64,000 bases of DNA from VGSG01 sp040756375 (GTDB lineage: Bacteria > Desulfobacterota > Desulfomonilia > Desulfomonilales > Desulfomonilaceae). Below the pieces are notes generated by a model. The model ran no database searches, had not been told where the DNA came from, and saw nothing but the letters and a program-made list of their open reading frames with translations. This document shows, one piece after another, positions 1 through 5,890 of the stretch (within the stretch, counting starts at the first letter, position 1; each line of letters opens with the position of its first letter). The DNA is taken from contig JBFLZC010000022.1 of the NCBI GenBank assembly GCA_040756375.1, positions 29,251 to 93,250 of the forward strand, given 5' to 3'. The translations under genes were made by a program, and so were the position numbers.

Positions 1-2
1 TG

Positions 3-479
3 GCGTACAAGATTATCGAAGAATTCACCGCGAGCACGCCGATGAGATCAGGCAAACGTCCTGTGGTTGACAAGGCTATGGGTGAGTTCATCAACCATTA
101 TCCGTTTATCCAGTATTGCTACGTAGTGGACATGGAAGGAAGACGGGTCGCGGATCGGGTCACGGATATCGCGGACAAGGCCAAGTACACCCGGATATTG
201 CCGGAGGAGGATTTCTCCGACCGCGAATGGTTTATAGGCCCAGTAAAAGACGGGCAAGTTCACGTCGTGGGGCCGTTCATATCCCGAATCACCAATGTCC
301 TGTGCATCACCGTGTCAGCTCCTATCAGGGACAAGAGTGAACGTATGCGGGGCATATTCGGCGCTGATATACGACTGGAAGAGCTCATGCGCGTGGAGAA
401 CGAGCTCATGGAAGAACACGGCGTCGATTTCACTGAAAAAGATATCCGCAACCTGATGAAGAGGTACGAATACCGCTGA
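3..479 (+). CDS. PDC/Cache sensor-domain protein, 3' part
   Basis: The frame is open from the window edge, so the true start lies upstream; the first ATG at 42 is internal. The visible part resembles the C-terminal half of a periplasmic PDC (Cache) ligand-binding domain as found in chemoreceptors and sensor kinases: a YCYVVDMEGRRVADR strand, a DREWF motif, then VVGPFISRIT and ITVSAPIRD followed by a GIFGADIRLEEL strand. These are typical PDC signatures. The protein ends shortly after with a charged helix and has no HAMP, kinase or methyl-accepting domain after the sensor. It could be a stand-alone sensor or the end of a double-Cache protein. The specific ligand cannot be read. Confidence 0.65.
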   Translation, partial: AYKIIEEFTASTPMRSGKRPVVDKAMGEFINHYPFIQYCYVVDMEGRRVADRVTDIADKAKYTRILPEEDFSDREWFIGPVKDGQVHVVGPFISRITNVLCITVSAPIRDKSERMRGIFGADIRLEELMRVENELMEEHGVDFTEKDIRNLMKRYEYR

Positions 480-671
480 CGCCGCGGATTCATAGCTCTG
501 GTGAACAGCCATGATCCATCGAAGACTGGCGTACGTTTGGTGCTGCGGACGTGCCGCCAAGCGATAACTACGCCCTCTATCGGCGGTGGGGTATTTTCAG
601 TCAAGGAAAGATTGCCGAGTTGGTAGCGGGGTAATAGAATAAACGAAAAGGTGTCCATCAGGGGTTGTACT

Positions 672-728
672 ATGAATTGGCGAGATCGTATAACCATAAA
701 CCCGTCGGGTACAATATTGGCGAGGTAA
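672..728 (+). pseudogene. Possible DUF433-type antitoxin 5' remnant
   Basis: An 18-codon frame begins MNWRDRITINP, which looks like the N-terminus of DUF433 antitoxins (usually NWR-x-RI-x-x-(N/D)P followed by a GKP-x-I-x-GTR stretch). After NP the similarity stops and a TAA follows within eight codons, directly before hicB. I read it as a decayed fragment in a toxin-antitoxin cluster. The match is short and could be chance. Confidence 0.25.
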
Positions 729-732
729 AATC

Positions 733-933
733 ATGAAGTTGAAAGTCATCATTCACGAAGCAGAAGAAGGGGGCTTTTGGGCGGAGGTTCCGGCGCTTCC
801 AGGTTGCGTTACTGAAGGCGATACATGGGATGAACTTATGAACAATGTCCGTGAAGCGGCAGAAGGCTGGTTACTCGCAGCTGAAGACCTGAAGACTACA
901 GGTCATGACCGTGTTGCGGAAATTGTGGTATGA
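733..933 (+). CDS. hicB: HicB-family antitoxin
   Basis: A 66-residue protein with the short HicB-like fold: strand KLKVIIHEAEEGGFWAEVP, the loop ALPGCVTEGDTWDEL, then the helix NVREAAEGWLLAAE. The G-x-W/Y-A-x-x-P-x-L-P-G-C pattern is diagnostic of this family, which neutralises the HicA mRNA interferase and often represses its own promoter. The stop overlaps the ATG of a downstream hicA reading frame that breaks after 18 codons, so this antitoxin appears to have lost its cognate toxin here. The gene order hicB before hicA is the less common one but is known. Confidence 0.8.
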   Translation: MKLKVIIHEAEEGGFWAEVPALPGCVTEGDTWDELMNNVREAAEGWLLAAEDLKTTGHDRVAEIVV

Positions 934-986
934 AGACGATCTCCGGCAAGGAATTTTGTAGGTTACTGGAGCGTAATGGATGGTAA
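930..986 (+). pseudogene. hicA: Truncated hicA toxin
   Basis: The ATG overlaps the hicB stop (ATGA). The 18 codons MKTISGKEFCRLLERNGW match the start of HicA toxins almost ideally, where the family continues into a basic dsRBD-like fold with a catalytic His in a G-S-H-H motif. Here a TAA follows at once and the next gene's ribosome-binding site begins some 25 bases later. The toxin core, including the catalytic His, is absent, so the product cannot be an active interferase. Confidence 0.7.
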
Positions 987-1025
987 TTGGCCAGAGTTCG
1001 AGGTTATTCTTGGGAGGAAAGACGT

Positions 1026-1247
1026 ATGCGGCTCACCGATATTCCTGAACTTGCACAACTTAGTACACCGGAAAAAATCCTTTTGGTAGAAGATCTGTGG
1101 GATAGTATCACCGGCGACGAATCCAGTCTGGCTGTTCCCCAAAGCCATAAGGATGAATTAGACATAAGGCTCGATGCCTACGAATCGCATCCGGGCAGTC
1201 TTCTCTCTCTTGAGGAACTTCAAGCTCGAATAGAGAAAAGGAAATGA
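1026..1247 (+). CDS. Addiction-module antitoxin (Unstab_antitox family)
   Basis: A 73-residue acidic helical protein of the putative addiction module component family (TIGR02574/PF09720), recognised by LSTPEKILLVEDLWDSI near the start and by HKDELDIRLDAYESHPGS in the middle, the usual L-D-x-R-L-x-x-(H/Y)-x-x-x-P-x-x pattern. It should bind and inhibit the RelE/ParE-type toxin encoded next. I chose ATG 1026, which follows GGGAGGAAAG at good spacing, over an upstream start at 987 inside the hicA remnant. The downstream toxin start overlaps its stop (ATGA), indicating translational coupling. Confidence 0.8.
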   Translation: MRLTDIPELAQLSTPEKILLVEDLWDSITGDESSLAVPQSHKDELDIRLDAYESHPGSLLSLEELQARIEKRK

Positions 1248-1561
1248 GGTATGACATACGCTTTCTTCCCGACGTAGAGGAGGACGTGGTTGCCGGATAT
1301 AGATGGTATGAAGGTAAGGTTCTCGGACTGGGTGAAGAGTTTCTGCGTATGTTCTATGCTTGCCTGGAAGGAATCAAGCGGAATCCGCTCGGTTCATCCA
1401 GAGTCTATCATGAAATTCGGCGAAGCCTTCTTCGGAGATTCCCGTATGCTGTTTACTTCAGGGTACAAGCTAACGAAGTGATAGTGTTCGGGTTATTTCA
1501 TTGTGCTCGGGATCCCCGAAGGATTGAATCGACCCTAATAAAACGAGAGGATGAAGCTTGA
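1244..1561 (+). CDS. RelE/ParE-superfamily toxin
   Basis: A 105-residue protein with the RelE/ParE fold: N-terminal strand RYDIRFLPDVEEDV, helices around YRWYEGKVLGLGEEFLRMF, then FPYAVYFRVQANEVIVFGLFHCARDPRR at the C-terminus, the typical last strands carrying the functional Arg residues. The ATG overlaps the antitoxin stop by four bases. Members cleave ribosome-bound mRNA or poison gyrase; which of these applies is not visible. The pair looks intact and is the only complete toxin-antitoxin module in this end of the window. Confidence 0.85.
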   Translation: MRYDIRFLPDVEEDVVAGYRWYEGKVLGLGEEFLRMFYACLEGIKRNPLGSSRVYHEIRRSLLRRFPYAVYFRVQANEVIVFGLFHCARDPRRIESTLIKREDEA

Positions 1562-1690
1562 AGATAGGGATCATTCCGTGGTCTTACGTACTTTAAAGAT
1601 CATTACGGTACGTAAGAAGTCGTTATCTGCCTCGACTCATCCCGGGTACATGCTTGATGTCCTTTGCTCTTTGTGCGGACCCTCACGGCG

Positions 1691-1861
1691 TCAAGGAACT
1701 GGATAGAGCTTTGGAAACCATCGTTCCACAGCGTCGATTGGGAAGGCCAAAGTAAGCGGGCTGTGAGTGGTATCGGATTTAAGATATCCTTTTTTCAGAA
1801 GATCAGAGACGACGTTCCGCGCCATACGTTCAGCGTAGCCGGTAATATCCCCGGCACAATG
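1691..1861 (-). pseudogene. C-terminal fragment of a Fic-family protein
   Basis: On the minus strand an open frame of 56 codons ends at 1691 and reads GYAERMARNVVSDLLKKGYL, KSDTTHSPLTLAFPIDAVER, WFPKLYPVP. This looks like the C-terminal winged-helix end of Fic (filamentation induced by cAMP) adenylyltransferases, where a LAFP strand and a W/F-P-x-L-(Y/F)-P ending are usual. The catalytic HPFxxGNGR motif and everything upstream are missing because the dnaB 3' end lies directly there (stop at 1867). It is a remnant, not a working enzyme. Confidence 0.5.
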
Positions 1862-1866
1862 CGGTT

Positions 1867-3255
1867 TCAAAGATTGGACAGGACCGCGGACTCATCCTCA
1901 GCGGGCAGCTCTTCCATGGGGGAGTAGGGCAGGAATGACGAGTACGTGGCGTTGAAATGTGACTTGACCATGCCGATGGGCCCATTCCTCTGTTTGCCGA
2001 TGATGATTTCGGCTTCGCCTCTTTTCGGATTATCTTCGCTCTTGTTGTACACCTCATCGCGATAGATGAAGATGATCACGTCCGCATCCTGTTCAATCGC
2101 GCCTGATTCTCTCAGGTCTGCCAACTGCGGCCGCTTGTTGGGCCTTTCTTCCACTTTCCTGTTTAACTGTGACAGAGCGACGACGGGCGCGTTCAATTCT
2201 TTGGCCAGGGCCTTGAGCGACCGAGAGATTTCGGAGATCTCCTTTTCCCTGGAGTCGCTCCTGGTGGCCCCTCGCATGAGCTGCAGATAATCCACCACCA
2301 CCAGTCCCAAGCCTTTTTCTTTCTTGAGTCGTCGCGCCTTCGCGCGCAGTTCCAGAGTATTGATGGCAGGAGTGTCATCCACAAACAACGGCGCCTCGGA
2401 AATTAGGCCGGCCGCGCCGGTCAGCCTGGGCCACTCGTCTCGGCTTAGGTGTCCCGTGCGCAGGTTCTTCAGGTTCACCCGAGCCTTGGAACAGAGGATA
2501 CGCAGCGCGATCTGTTCCTTGCTCATTTCCAAAGAGAAGATCGCGGTGGGCGTACCCCCCTCGATGGCCGCGTACGTGGCGATGTTCAATGCCAGTGAGG
2601 TCTTGCCCATAGAGGGTCGGCCCGCCACCACAATCAGGTCCGAAGACTGGAAGCCCGCGGTAAGCTGATCGAGATCCTTGAAGCCGGACGGGACGCCCGT
2701 TACATGCTCTTTCTTCTCATACAAAGTCTCGACCGTCTTGATGCCGGACGTCATCAGATCTTTGATATGTACAAAGCCCGATTGCACCCGCGACTCGCCC
2801 ACTTGAAAGATGAGCTGTTCAGCCTCGTCCAGGAACTCGTCGATCCCCGATTCAACTTCGTAACACTTGGTCACAATCTCAGTGGATGCAGAGATCAGCC
2901 GCCGCAGCAGGGCCTTTTCTTTCACCACCGTGGCGTAGTGAACGATGTTGGCAGCGCTTGCAACCGCGTCGATGAGTTCAGTGAGGTACGCGGGACCTCC
3001 CACTCGATCCAGGCAGCCTGTTTTCTGAAGTTGAGAGGTCAGGGTTACCCAATCCACAGGCTCCCCGCGGTTGAAGAGGTCAGTGACCGCCGCGAAGATC
3101 AGTCGATGGGCTTCCCGGTAGAAATCTTCTTCAAGAAGGATCGAGAGCACTTTGGGCAACGCGTCATTATCGATGAGCAGGCCACCGATGATGGCGCGTT
3201 CACCCTCGGCAAAATGTGGCGGGATTCTCAGTTGAGTCTTGGTCTCAGCCGGCAT
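1867..3255 (-). CDS. dnaB: Replicative DNA helicase DnaB
   Basis: A 462-residue hexameric 5'-3' helicase that unwinds DNA at the fork with primase and clamp loader. The N-terminal domain covers about residues 10-110 (PPHFAEGERAIIGGLL at its start); the RecA-like domain has Walker A GRPSMGKT at 212-219, Walker B LVVVDYLQL at about 318-326, and later SQLNRKVEERPNKRPQLADLRESGAIEQDAD, the conserved DnaB C-terminal motifs. No intein interrupts it. Length is normal. Its start overlaps the rplI end by eleven bases, so it is the last gene of the rpsF-rpsR-rplI-dnaB operon, an arrangement common in many bacteria. Confidence 0.97.
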   Translation of the reverse strand: MPAETKTQLRIPPHFAEGERAIIGGLLIDNDALPKVLSILLEEDFYREAHRLIFAAVTDLFNRGEPVDWVTLTSQLQKTGCLDRVGGPAYLTELIDAVASAANIVHYATVVKEKALLRRLISASTEIVTKCYEVESGIDEFLDEAEQLIFQVGESRVQSGFVHIKDLMTSGIKTVETLYEKKEHVTGVPSGFKDLDQLTAGFQSSDLIVVAGRPSMGKTSLALNIATYAAIEGGTPTAIFSLEMSKEQIALRILCSKARVNLKNLRTGHLSRDEWPRLTGAAGLISEAPLFVDDTPAINTLELRAKARRLKKEKGLGLVVVDYLQLMRGATRSDSREKEISEISRSLKALAKELNAPVVALSQLNRKVEERPNKRPQLADLRESGAIEQDADVIIFIYRDEVYNKSEDNPKRGEAEIIIGKQRNGPIGMVKSHFNATYSSFLPYSPMEELPAEDESAVLSNL

Positions 3256-3712
3256 CCTCCGCCTCTTGCTCGGACTTCACCACAACGTTGAGTGTAGCTG
3301 CGACCTGGGGATGGAGACGGACCACGGCCTTGAATTCTCCAAGCCGTTTGATCGGCTCCTCCAGGGCGATGCGTCTCCGCTCGATTTCGTATCCCTTGTC
3401 CGCGAGTGCCGCGGCAATATCCGAGTTAGTGACGGAGCCGAAGAGTCTGGCCTCCTCGCCTCTGGCCTTGCGCTCGAAGATCAATGTCACGGCCGAAAGC
3501 TGCTCGGCCTGTTTCTCCGCTGCGGCCTTCTCATGGGCGAGTTTCTTCTGTTTTGCCTCAATGAGTGTGCGGTAGTAATTGAGGTTCTTCTCGTTGGCAA
3601 CACAGGCAAGCTTCCGGGGAAGCAGGAAATTGCGGGCGTATCCGGCCTTCACCCTCACGGTCTGTCCAACGGTTCCCAGTTCTTCTACGTTCTCAAGCAG
3701 GATAATTTCCAT
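3245..3712 (-). CDS. rplI: 50S ribosomal protein L9
   Basis: A 155-residue L9. The N-terminal rRNA-binding domain carries the signature GTVGQTVRVKAGYARNFLLP, followed by the long connecting helix (residues about 45-75, rich in Lys, Glu and Ala) and the C-terminal domain with EEARLFGSVTNSDI and the closing strand AATLNVVVKSE. It lies between rpsR (21 bases upstream) and dnaB (overlapping). All expected parts are present. Confidence 0.97.
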   Translation of the reverse strand: MEIILLENVEELGTVGQTVRVKAGYARNFLLPRKLACVANEKNLNYYRTLIEAKQKKLAHEKAAAEKQAEQLSAVTLIFERKARGEEARLFGSVTNSDIAAALADKGYEIERRRIALEEPIKRLGEFKAVVRLHPQVAATLNVVVKSEQEAEDAG

Positions 3713-3733
3713 GTTTGCATTCTCCCTGCCGAC

Positions 3734-3976
3734 CTACTTCCGGGTAACCGTGAAAGGCAGGAGGGCGATATTTCTCGCGCGCTTTATCTCGGTTGTCAAC
3801 TGCCTCTGATGCTTAGCGCAGGTGCCGGAAATCCTTCGTGGAACGATCTTCCCACGTTCGGTGATGAACTGTCGGAGGATCTCGGGCTCTTTGTAATCCA
3901 TGCGCAATTGCGGATCCGCACAGAAGCGGCAGACTTTGGTCCTAGGAAAACGGCGTCGCTGGGGAGGCCTACTCAT
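3734..3976 (-). CDS. rpsR: 30S ribosomal protein S18
   Basis: An 80-residue S18 with the core DYKEPEILRQFITERGKIVPRRISGTC and the HQRQLTTEIKRARNIALLPF tail that packs with S6 in the platform of the 30S subunit. It has Cys residues in VCRFCADP and in SGTCAKHQ, consistent with the zinc-binding (C+) S18 form. The start overlaps the rpsF stop by four bases, so S6 and S18, which form a heterodimer, are translationally coupled. Confidence 0.96.
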   Translation of the reverse strand: MSRPPQRRRFPRTKVCRFCADPQLRMDYKEPEILRQFITERGKIVPRRISGTCAKHQRQLTTEIKRARNIALLPFTVTRK

Positions 3977-4407
3977 GCTGATTCTCCTTCTTTATCCGCG
4001 CCGGTGGTTTCTTCTTCGGCCTTCGGTTCGGCTAGAGTTTCGGGGGCTTCTTTCACCGGCTCTTCTGCTGGAGCTGCTGCTTCCGCCTCGCGCTGGGCCT
4101 TGAAGGCTTCCAGGTTGATGTTGTCGTCCAGCTTGACGCTGATGTACTTCAGCACCTGCTCGGTGATCTTGAAATTGCGCTCCACCTCGGTGATGACCTC
4201 AGGCTGACCCACGAAATCGAAGAGCACGTACCGGCCCACGTCACGCCTCTTGACCAGGTACGCCATCTTCTTGCGGCCCCAGTCGTCGAGCTTGATCAGC
4301 TCGCCCCCCGTCTTGGTGATGATACCGGTGTAACGTTCGGTGAAGGCTCTGACTTCTTCGTCGGAGAGCTCAGGGTCCAGGATAACCACGGATTCGTAGC
4401 GTCTCAT
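3973..4407 (-). CDS. rpsF: 30S ribosomal protein S6
   Basis: A 144-residue S6. The ferredoxin-like core is at residues 1-100 (MRRYESVVILDPELSDEEV, DDWGRKKMAYLVKRRDVGRY, FKITEQVLKYISVKLD). A tail of about 40 residues rich in Glu and Ala follows and is probably disordered, as in several proteobacterial S6 proteins. It leads the operon. The ATG at 4407 follows an AAAGGAGC ribosome-binding site and a small hairpin leader. Confidence 0.96.
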   Translation of the reverse strand: MRRYESVVILDPELSDEEVRAFTERYTGIITKTGGELIKLDDWGRKKMAYLVKRRDVGRYVLFDFVGQPEVITEVERNFKITEQVLKYISVKLDDNINLEAFKAQREAEAAAPAEEPVKEAPETLAEPKAEEETTGADKEGESA

Positions 4408-4450
4408 ATGCGCTCCTTTCGGGTATCAAGCCCCTAAGAAGGGGCAAGGA
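4408..4450 (-). promoter_or_regulatory. rpsF leader hairpin, possible S6:S18 autoregulatory site
   Basis: On the minus strand a perfect six-base-pair hairpin (4430-4445, stem GCCCCT/AGGGGC, loop TCTT) is followed by TTGATACCCGAAAGGAGCGC and the rpsF ATG. Many bacteria control rpsF-rpsR by binding the S6:S18 pair to a leader structure with an exposed CCG next to the ribosome-binding site. Here a CCG lies just before the AAAGGAG. The match is by position and motif only; no covariation was tested. Confidence 0.35.
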
Positions 4451-4466
4451 GTTATGCGAAAAAATA

Positions 4467-4495
4467 ACCATACACGAAACAGCGATCGGCTGCAA
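4467..4495 (-). promoter_or_regulatory. Candidate sigma-70 promoter of the rpsF operon
   Basis: Minus-strand TTGCAG (4495-4490) and TATGGT (4472-4467) are separated by 17 bases, about 60 bases before the rpsF start. Both boxes match the consensus at four or five of six positions. Predicted by eye. Confidence 0.4.
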
Positions 4496-4558
4496 CCCAC
4501 TTGCGGCGGGAGAGTAACTATTCACTTATGGGTGGATCGGGTCGCAAAACGCAAGATC

Positions 4559-4656
4559 CTCACCGCAGAGATCGCGGAGATCGCCGAGTGCACGGAGCGC
4601 ACTGATGTGCGCTCCGTGCATCCTCTCTGCGAACTCTGTGATCTCTGCGGTGAAAT
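4559..4656. repeat. Large imperfect palindrome with CCGCAGAGATCGC arms
   Basis: The left arm TCACCGCAGAGATC pairs with GATCTCTGCGGTGA on the right, and the centre CACGGAGCGCA..TGCGCTCCGTG is itself palindromic. It lies between the divergent rpsF and TetR transcription units. Similar CGCAGAGATCGCAGAG arrays are frequent intergenic repeats in GC-rich environmental bacteria. Confidence 0.7.
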
Positions 4657-4706
4657 TTTCTTCCGCAACTCCCCGAGTAACTGAATGGATACGCGGGAAA
4701 AATTTC

Positions 4707-4734
4707 TTGACAAGGGAGGAGCTGCGGGTAGAAT
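4707..4734 (+). promoter_or_regulatory. Promoter of the TetR gene
   Basis: A perfect TTGACA (4707-4712) and TAGAAT (4729-4734) separated by 16 bases. The 16-bp operator palindrome starts four bases after the -10 box, so bound regulator would block initiation. Confidence 0.6.
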
Positions 4735-4737
4735 TAT

Positions 4738-4753
4738 GAATGAATATTCATTC
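4738..4753. promoter_or_regulatory. TetR operator O1 (perfect palindrome)
   Basis: GAATGAATATTCATTC is a perfect 16-bp palindrome just after the -10 box of the TetR gene and 30 bases before its start codon. A near-identical palindrome stands at 5385-5402 before the oxidoreductase genes, so both units are probably repressed by the same TetR protein. Confidence 0.75.
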
Positions 4754-4783
4754 CGAACACGTGCTCACGCACACCTAAGAGAT

Positions 4784-5341
4784 ATGGACCGAAAAGAAGC
4801 CATACTCGACGCAGCCCTCGAACTGTTTTCAGAACGCGGCTTTCACGGCACCACCGTGGCGATGATCGCGGAGAGGGCCGATGTGGGGGCAGGCACCATC
4901 TATCGATACTTCACCGACAAGGACGACCTCGTGAACGCCCTGTTCCAGCACTGGAAGAAGACGATGGCAGGAGCGTTTCTCGCTGACCTGCCCACCGATC
5001 TTTCCCCGAGAAGGCTGCTCCGGGAGCTGTGGCATCGGTTCTCGAGGTTTTCGCGGGACAACCCGCTTGCGCTCAGCTTTCTCGAGTTTCACTGCCACGC
5101 GTCCTATCTGACCGACGCGAGCCGGGAGCTTGCCGATGGTTTCCGGGATCGTTTTCTGGAGATGTTCGAACGCCTGCGTCGAGAGCAAATCACCAAGGAC
5201 GTTCCACCCGAACTGGTTTTTGCTCTGATTACCGGCGCATTTGTCGGAGTTGAAAAAGCGTTCCAGGCCGGCGAGTTGGATCGTACTGCTGAGATGGAAG
5301 CTCTCGCAGAGGAGATGTGCTGGGAGGCGATCAGGCGATGA
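4784..5341 (+). CDS. TetR/AcrR-family transcriptional regulator
   Basis: A 185-residue regulator. The N-terminal helix-turn-helix domain reads EAILDAALELFSERGFHGTT, VAMIAERADVGAGTIYRYFT, DKDDLVNALFQHW, a textbook TetR DNA-binding domain; the rest is a helical ligand-binding domain. I chose ATG 4784 because an upstream in-frame ATG at 4736 lies inside the operator and the one at 4685 lies before the promoter. Palindromic operators precede this gene and the downstream molybdenum-hydroxylase genes. It likely represses both and is released by a substrate or product of that enzyme. The inducer is unknown. Confidence 0.9.
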   Translation: MDRKEAILDAALELFSERGFHGTTVAMIAERADVGAGTIYRYFTDKDDLVNALFQHWKKTMAGAFLADLPTDLSPRRLLRELWHRFSRFSRDNPLALSFLEFHCHASYLTDASRELADGFRDRFLEMFERLRREQITKDVPPELVFALITGAFVGVEKAFQAGELDRTAEMEALAEEMCWEAIRR

Positions 5342-5384
5342 AGAGGTGAAGAGCGTTGGAGGAAAATTTTTTTTGGATGTTTAA

Positions 5385-5402
5385 GGAATGAATGTTCATT
5401 CC
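5385..5402. promoter_or_regulatory. TetR operator O2 upstream of oxidoreductase genes
   Basis: GGAATGAATGTTCATTCC is an 18-bp palindrome with one mismatched pair. It shares the GAATGAAT..TTCATTC core with O1 and lies 35 bases before the start of the iron-sulfur subunit gene, suggesting direct control of that operon by the TetR protein. Confidence 0.7.
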
Positions 5403-5436
5403 TATCGGCTGAACGTATGATCTAAGGAGGAACCAT

Positions 5437-5886
5437 ATGATTTCTCTGAACGTGAACGGCCAGGCCCACAGCATCGATGTTGAGCCCGAAACGCCCTTGC
5501 TCTGGGTGCTCAGGGACACTCTTGGGCTCACCGGCACCAAGTACTGCTGCGGAATCGGCGAGTGCGGCGCGTGCACGGTCCATGTCCAGGGTAAGCCTGT
5601 CCTGTCCTGCCAGGTAGAGGTCCAAGAGATGGCCGGGAAGCAGATAACGACCATTGAAGGACTGGGCGGTCCACTTGCGGATGCGATCAGGCGAGCCTGG
5701 ATCGAAGAAGATGCTCCGCAATGCGGCTATTGCCAGCCGGGCCAGATCATGACCGCTGCAGCTCTTTTGGCGTCCAAACCTCACCCCACGGACGCGGACA
5801 TCGATGCGGCCATGTCAGCCGTCCTGTGTAGATGCGGTACGTACCCACAGATACGGCGGGCTGTCCGCCGCGCAGCGGGGAGGTAA
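5437..5886 (+). CDS. (2Fe-2S) subunit of a molybdenum hydroxylase (isoquinoline 1-oxidoreductase alpha type)
   Basis: A 149-residue small subunit with two [2Fe-2S] clusters. The plant-ferredoxin-like cluster uses C38-x4-C43-x2-C46-x11-C58, and the C-terminal helical domain supplies C96-x2-C99 and C131-x-C133 (CGYCQPGQ and CRCGTY), as in xanthine oxidase-family small subunits. It should carry electrons from the molybdenum site in the large subunit. The start follows TAAGGAGGAAC. The next gene begins four bases after its stop. There is no FAD subunit nearby, which fits the two-subunit IorAB type that passes electrons to an external acceptor such as a cytochrome. Confidence 0.93.
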   Translation: MISLNVNGQAHSIDVEPETPLLWVLRDTLGLTGTKYCCGIGECGACTVHVQGKPVLSCQVEVQEMAGKQITTIEGLGGPLADAIRRAWIEEDAPQCGYCQPGQIMTAAALLASKPHPTDADIDAAMSAVLCRCGTYPQIRRAVRRAAGR

Positions 5887-5890
5887 TCCT

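Noticed and set aside
1664..1927. Plus-strand ORF of 87 residues near the dnaB end
   Set aside because: It overlaps the dnaB end in antisense, and the minus strand of the same stretch gives a clear Fic-like C-terminus. No ribosome-binding site.
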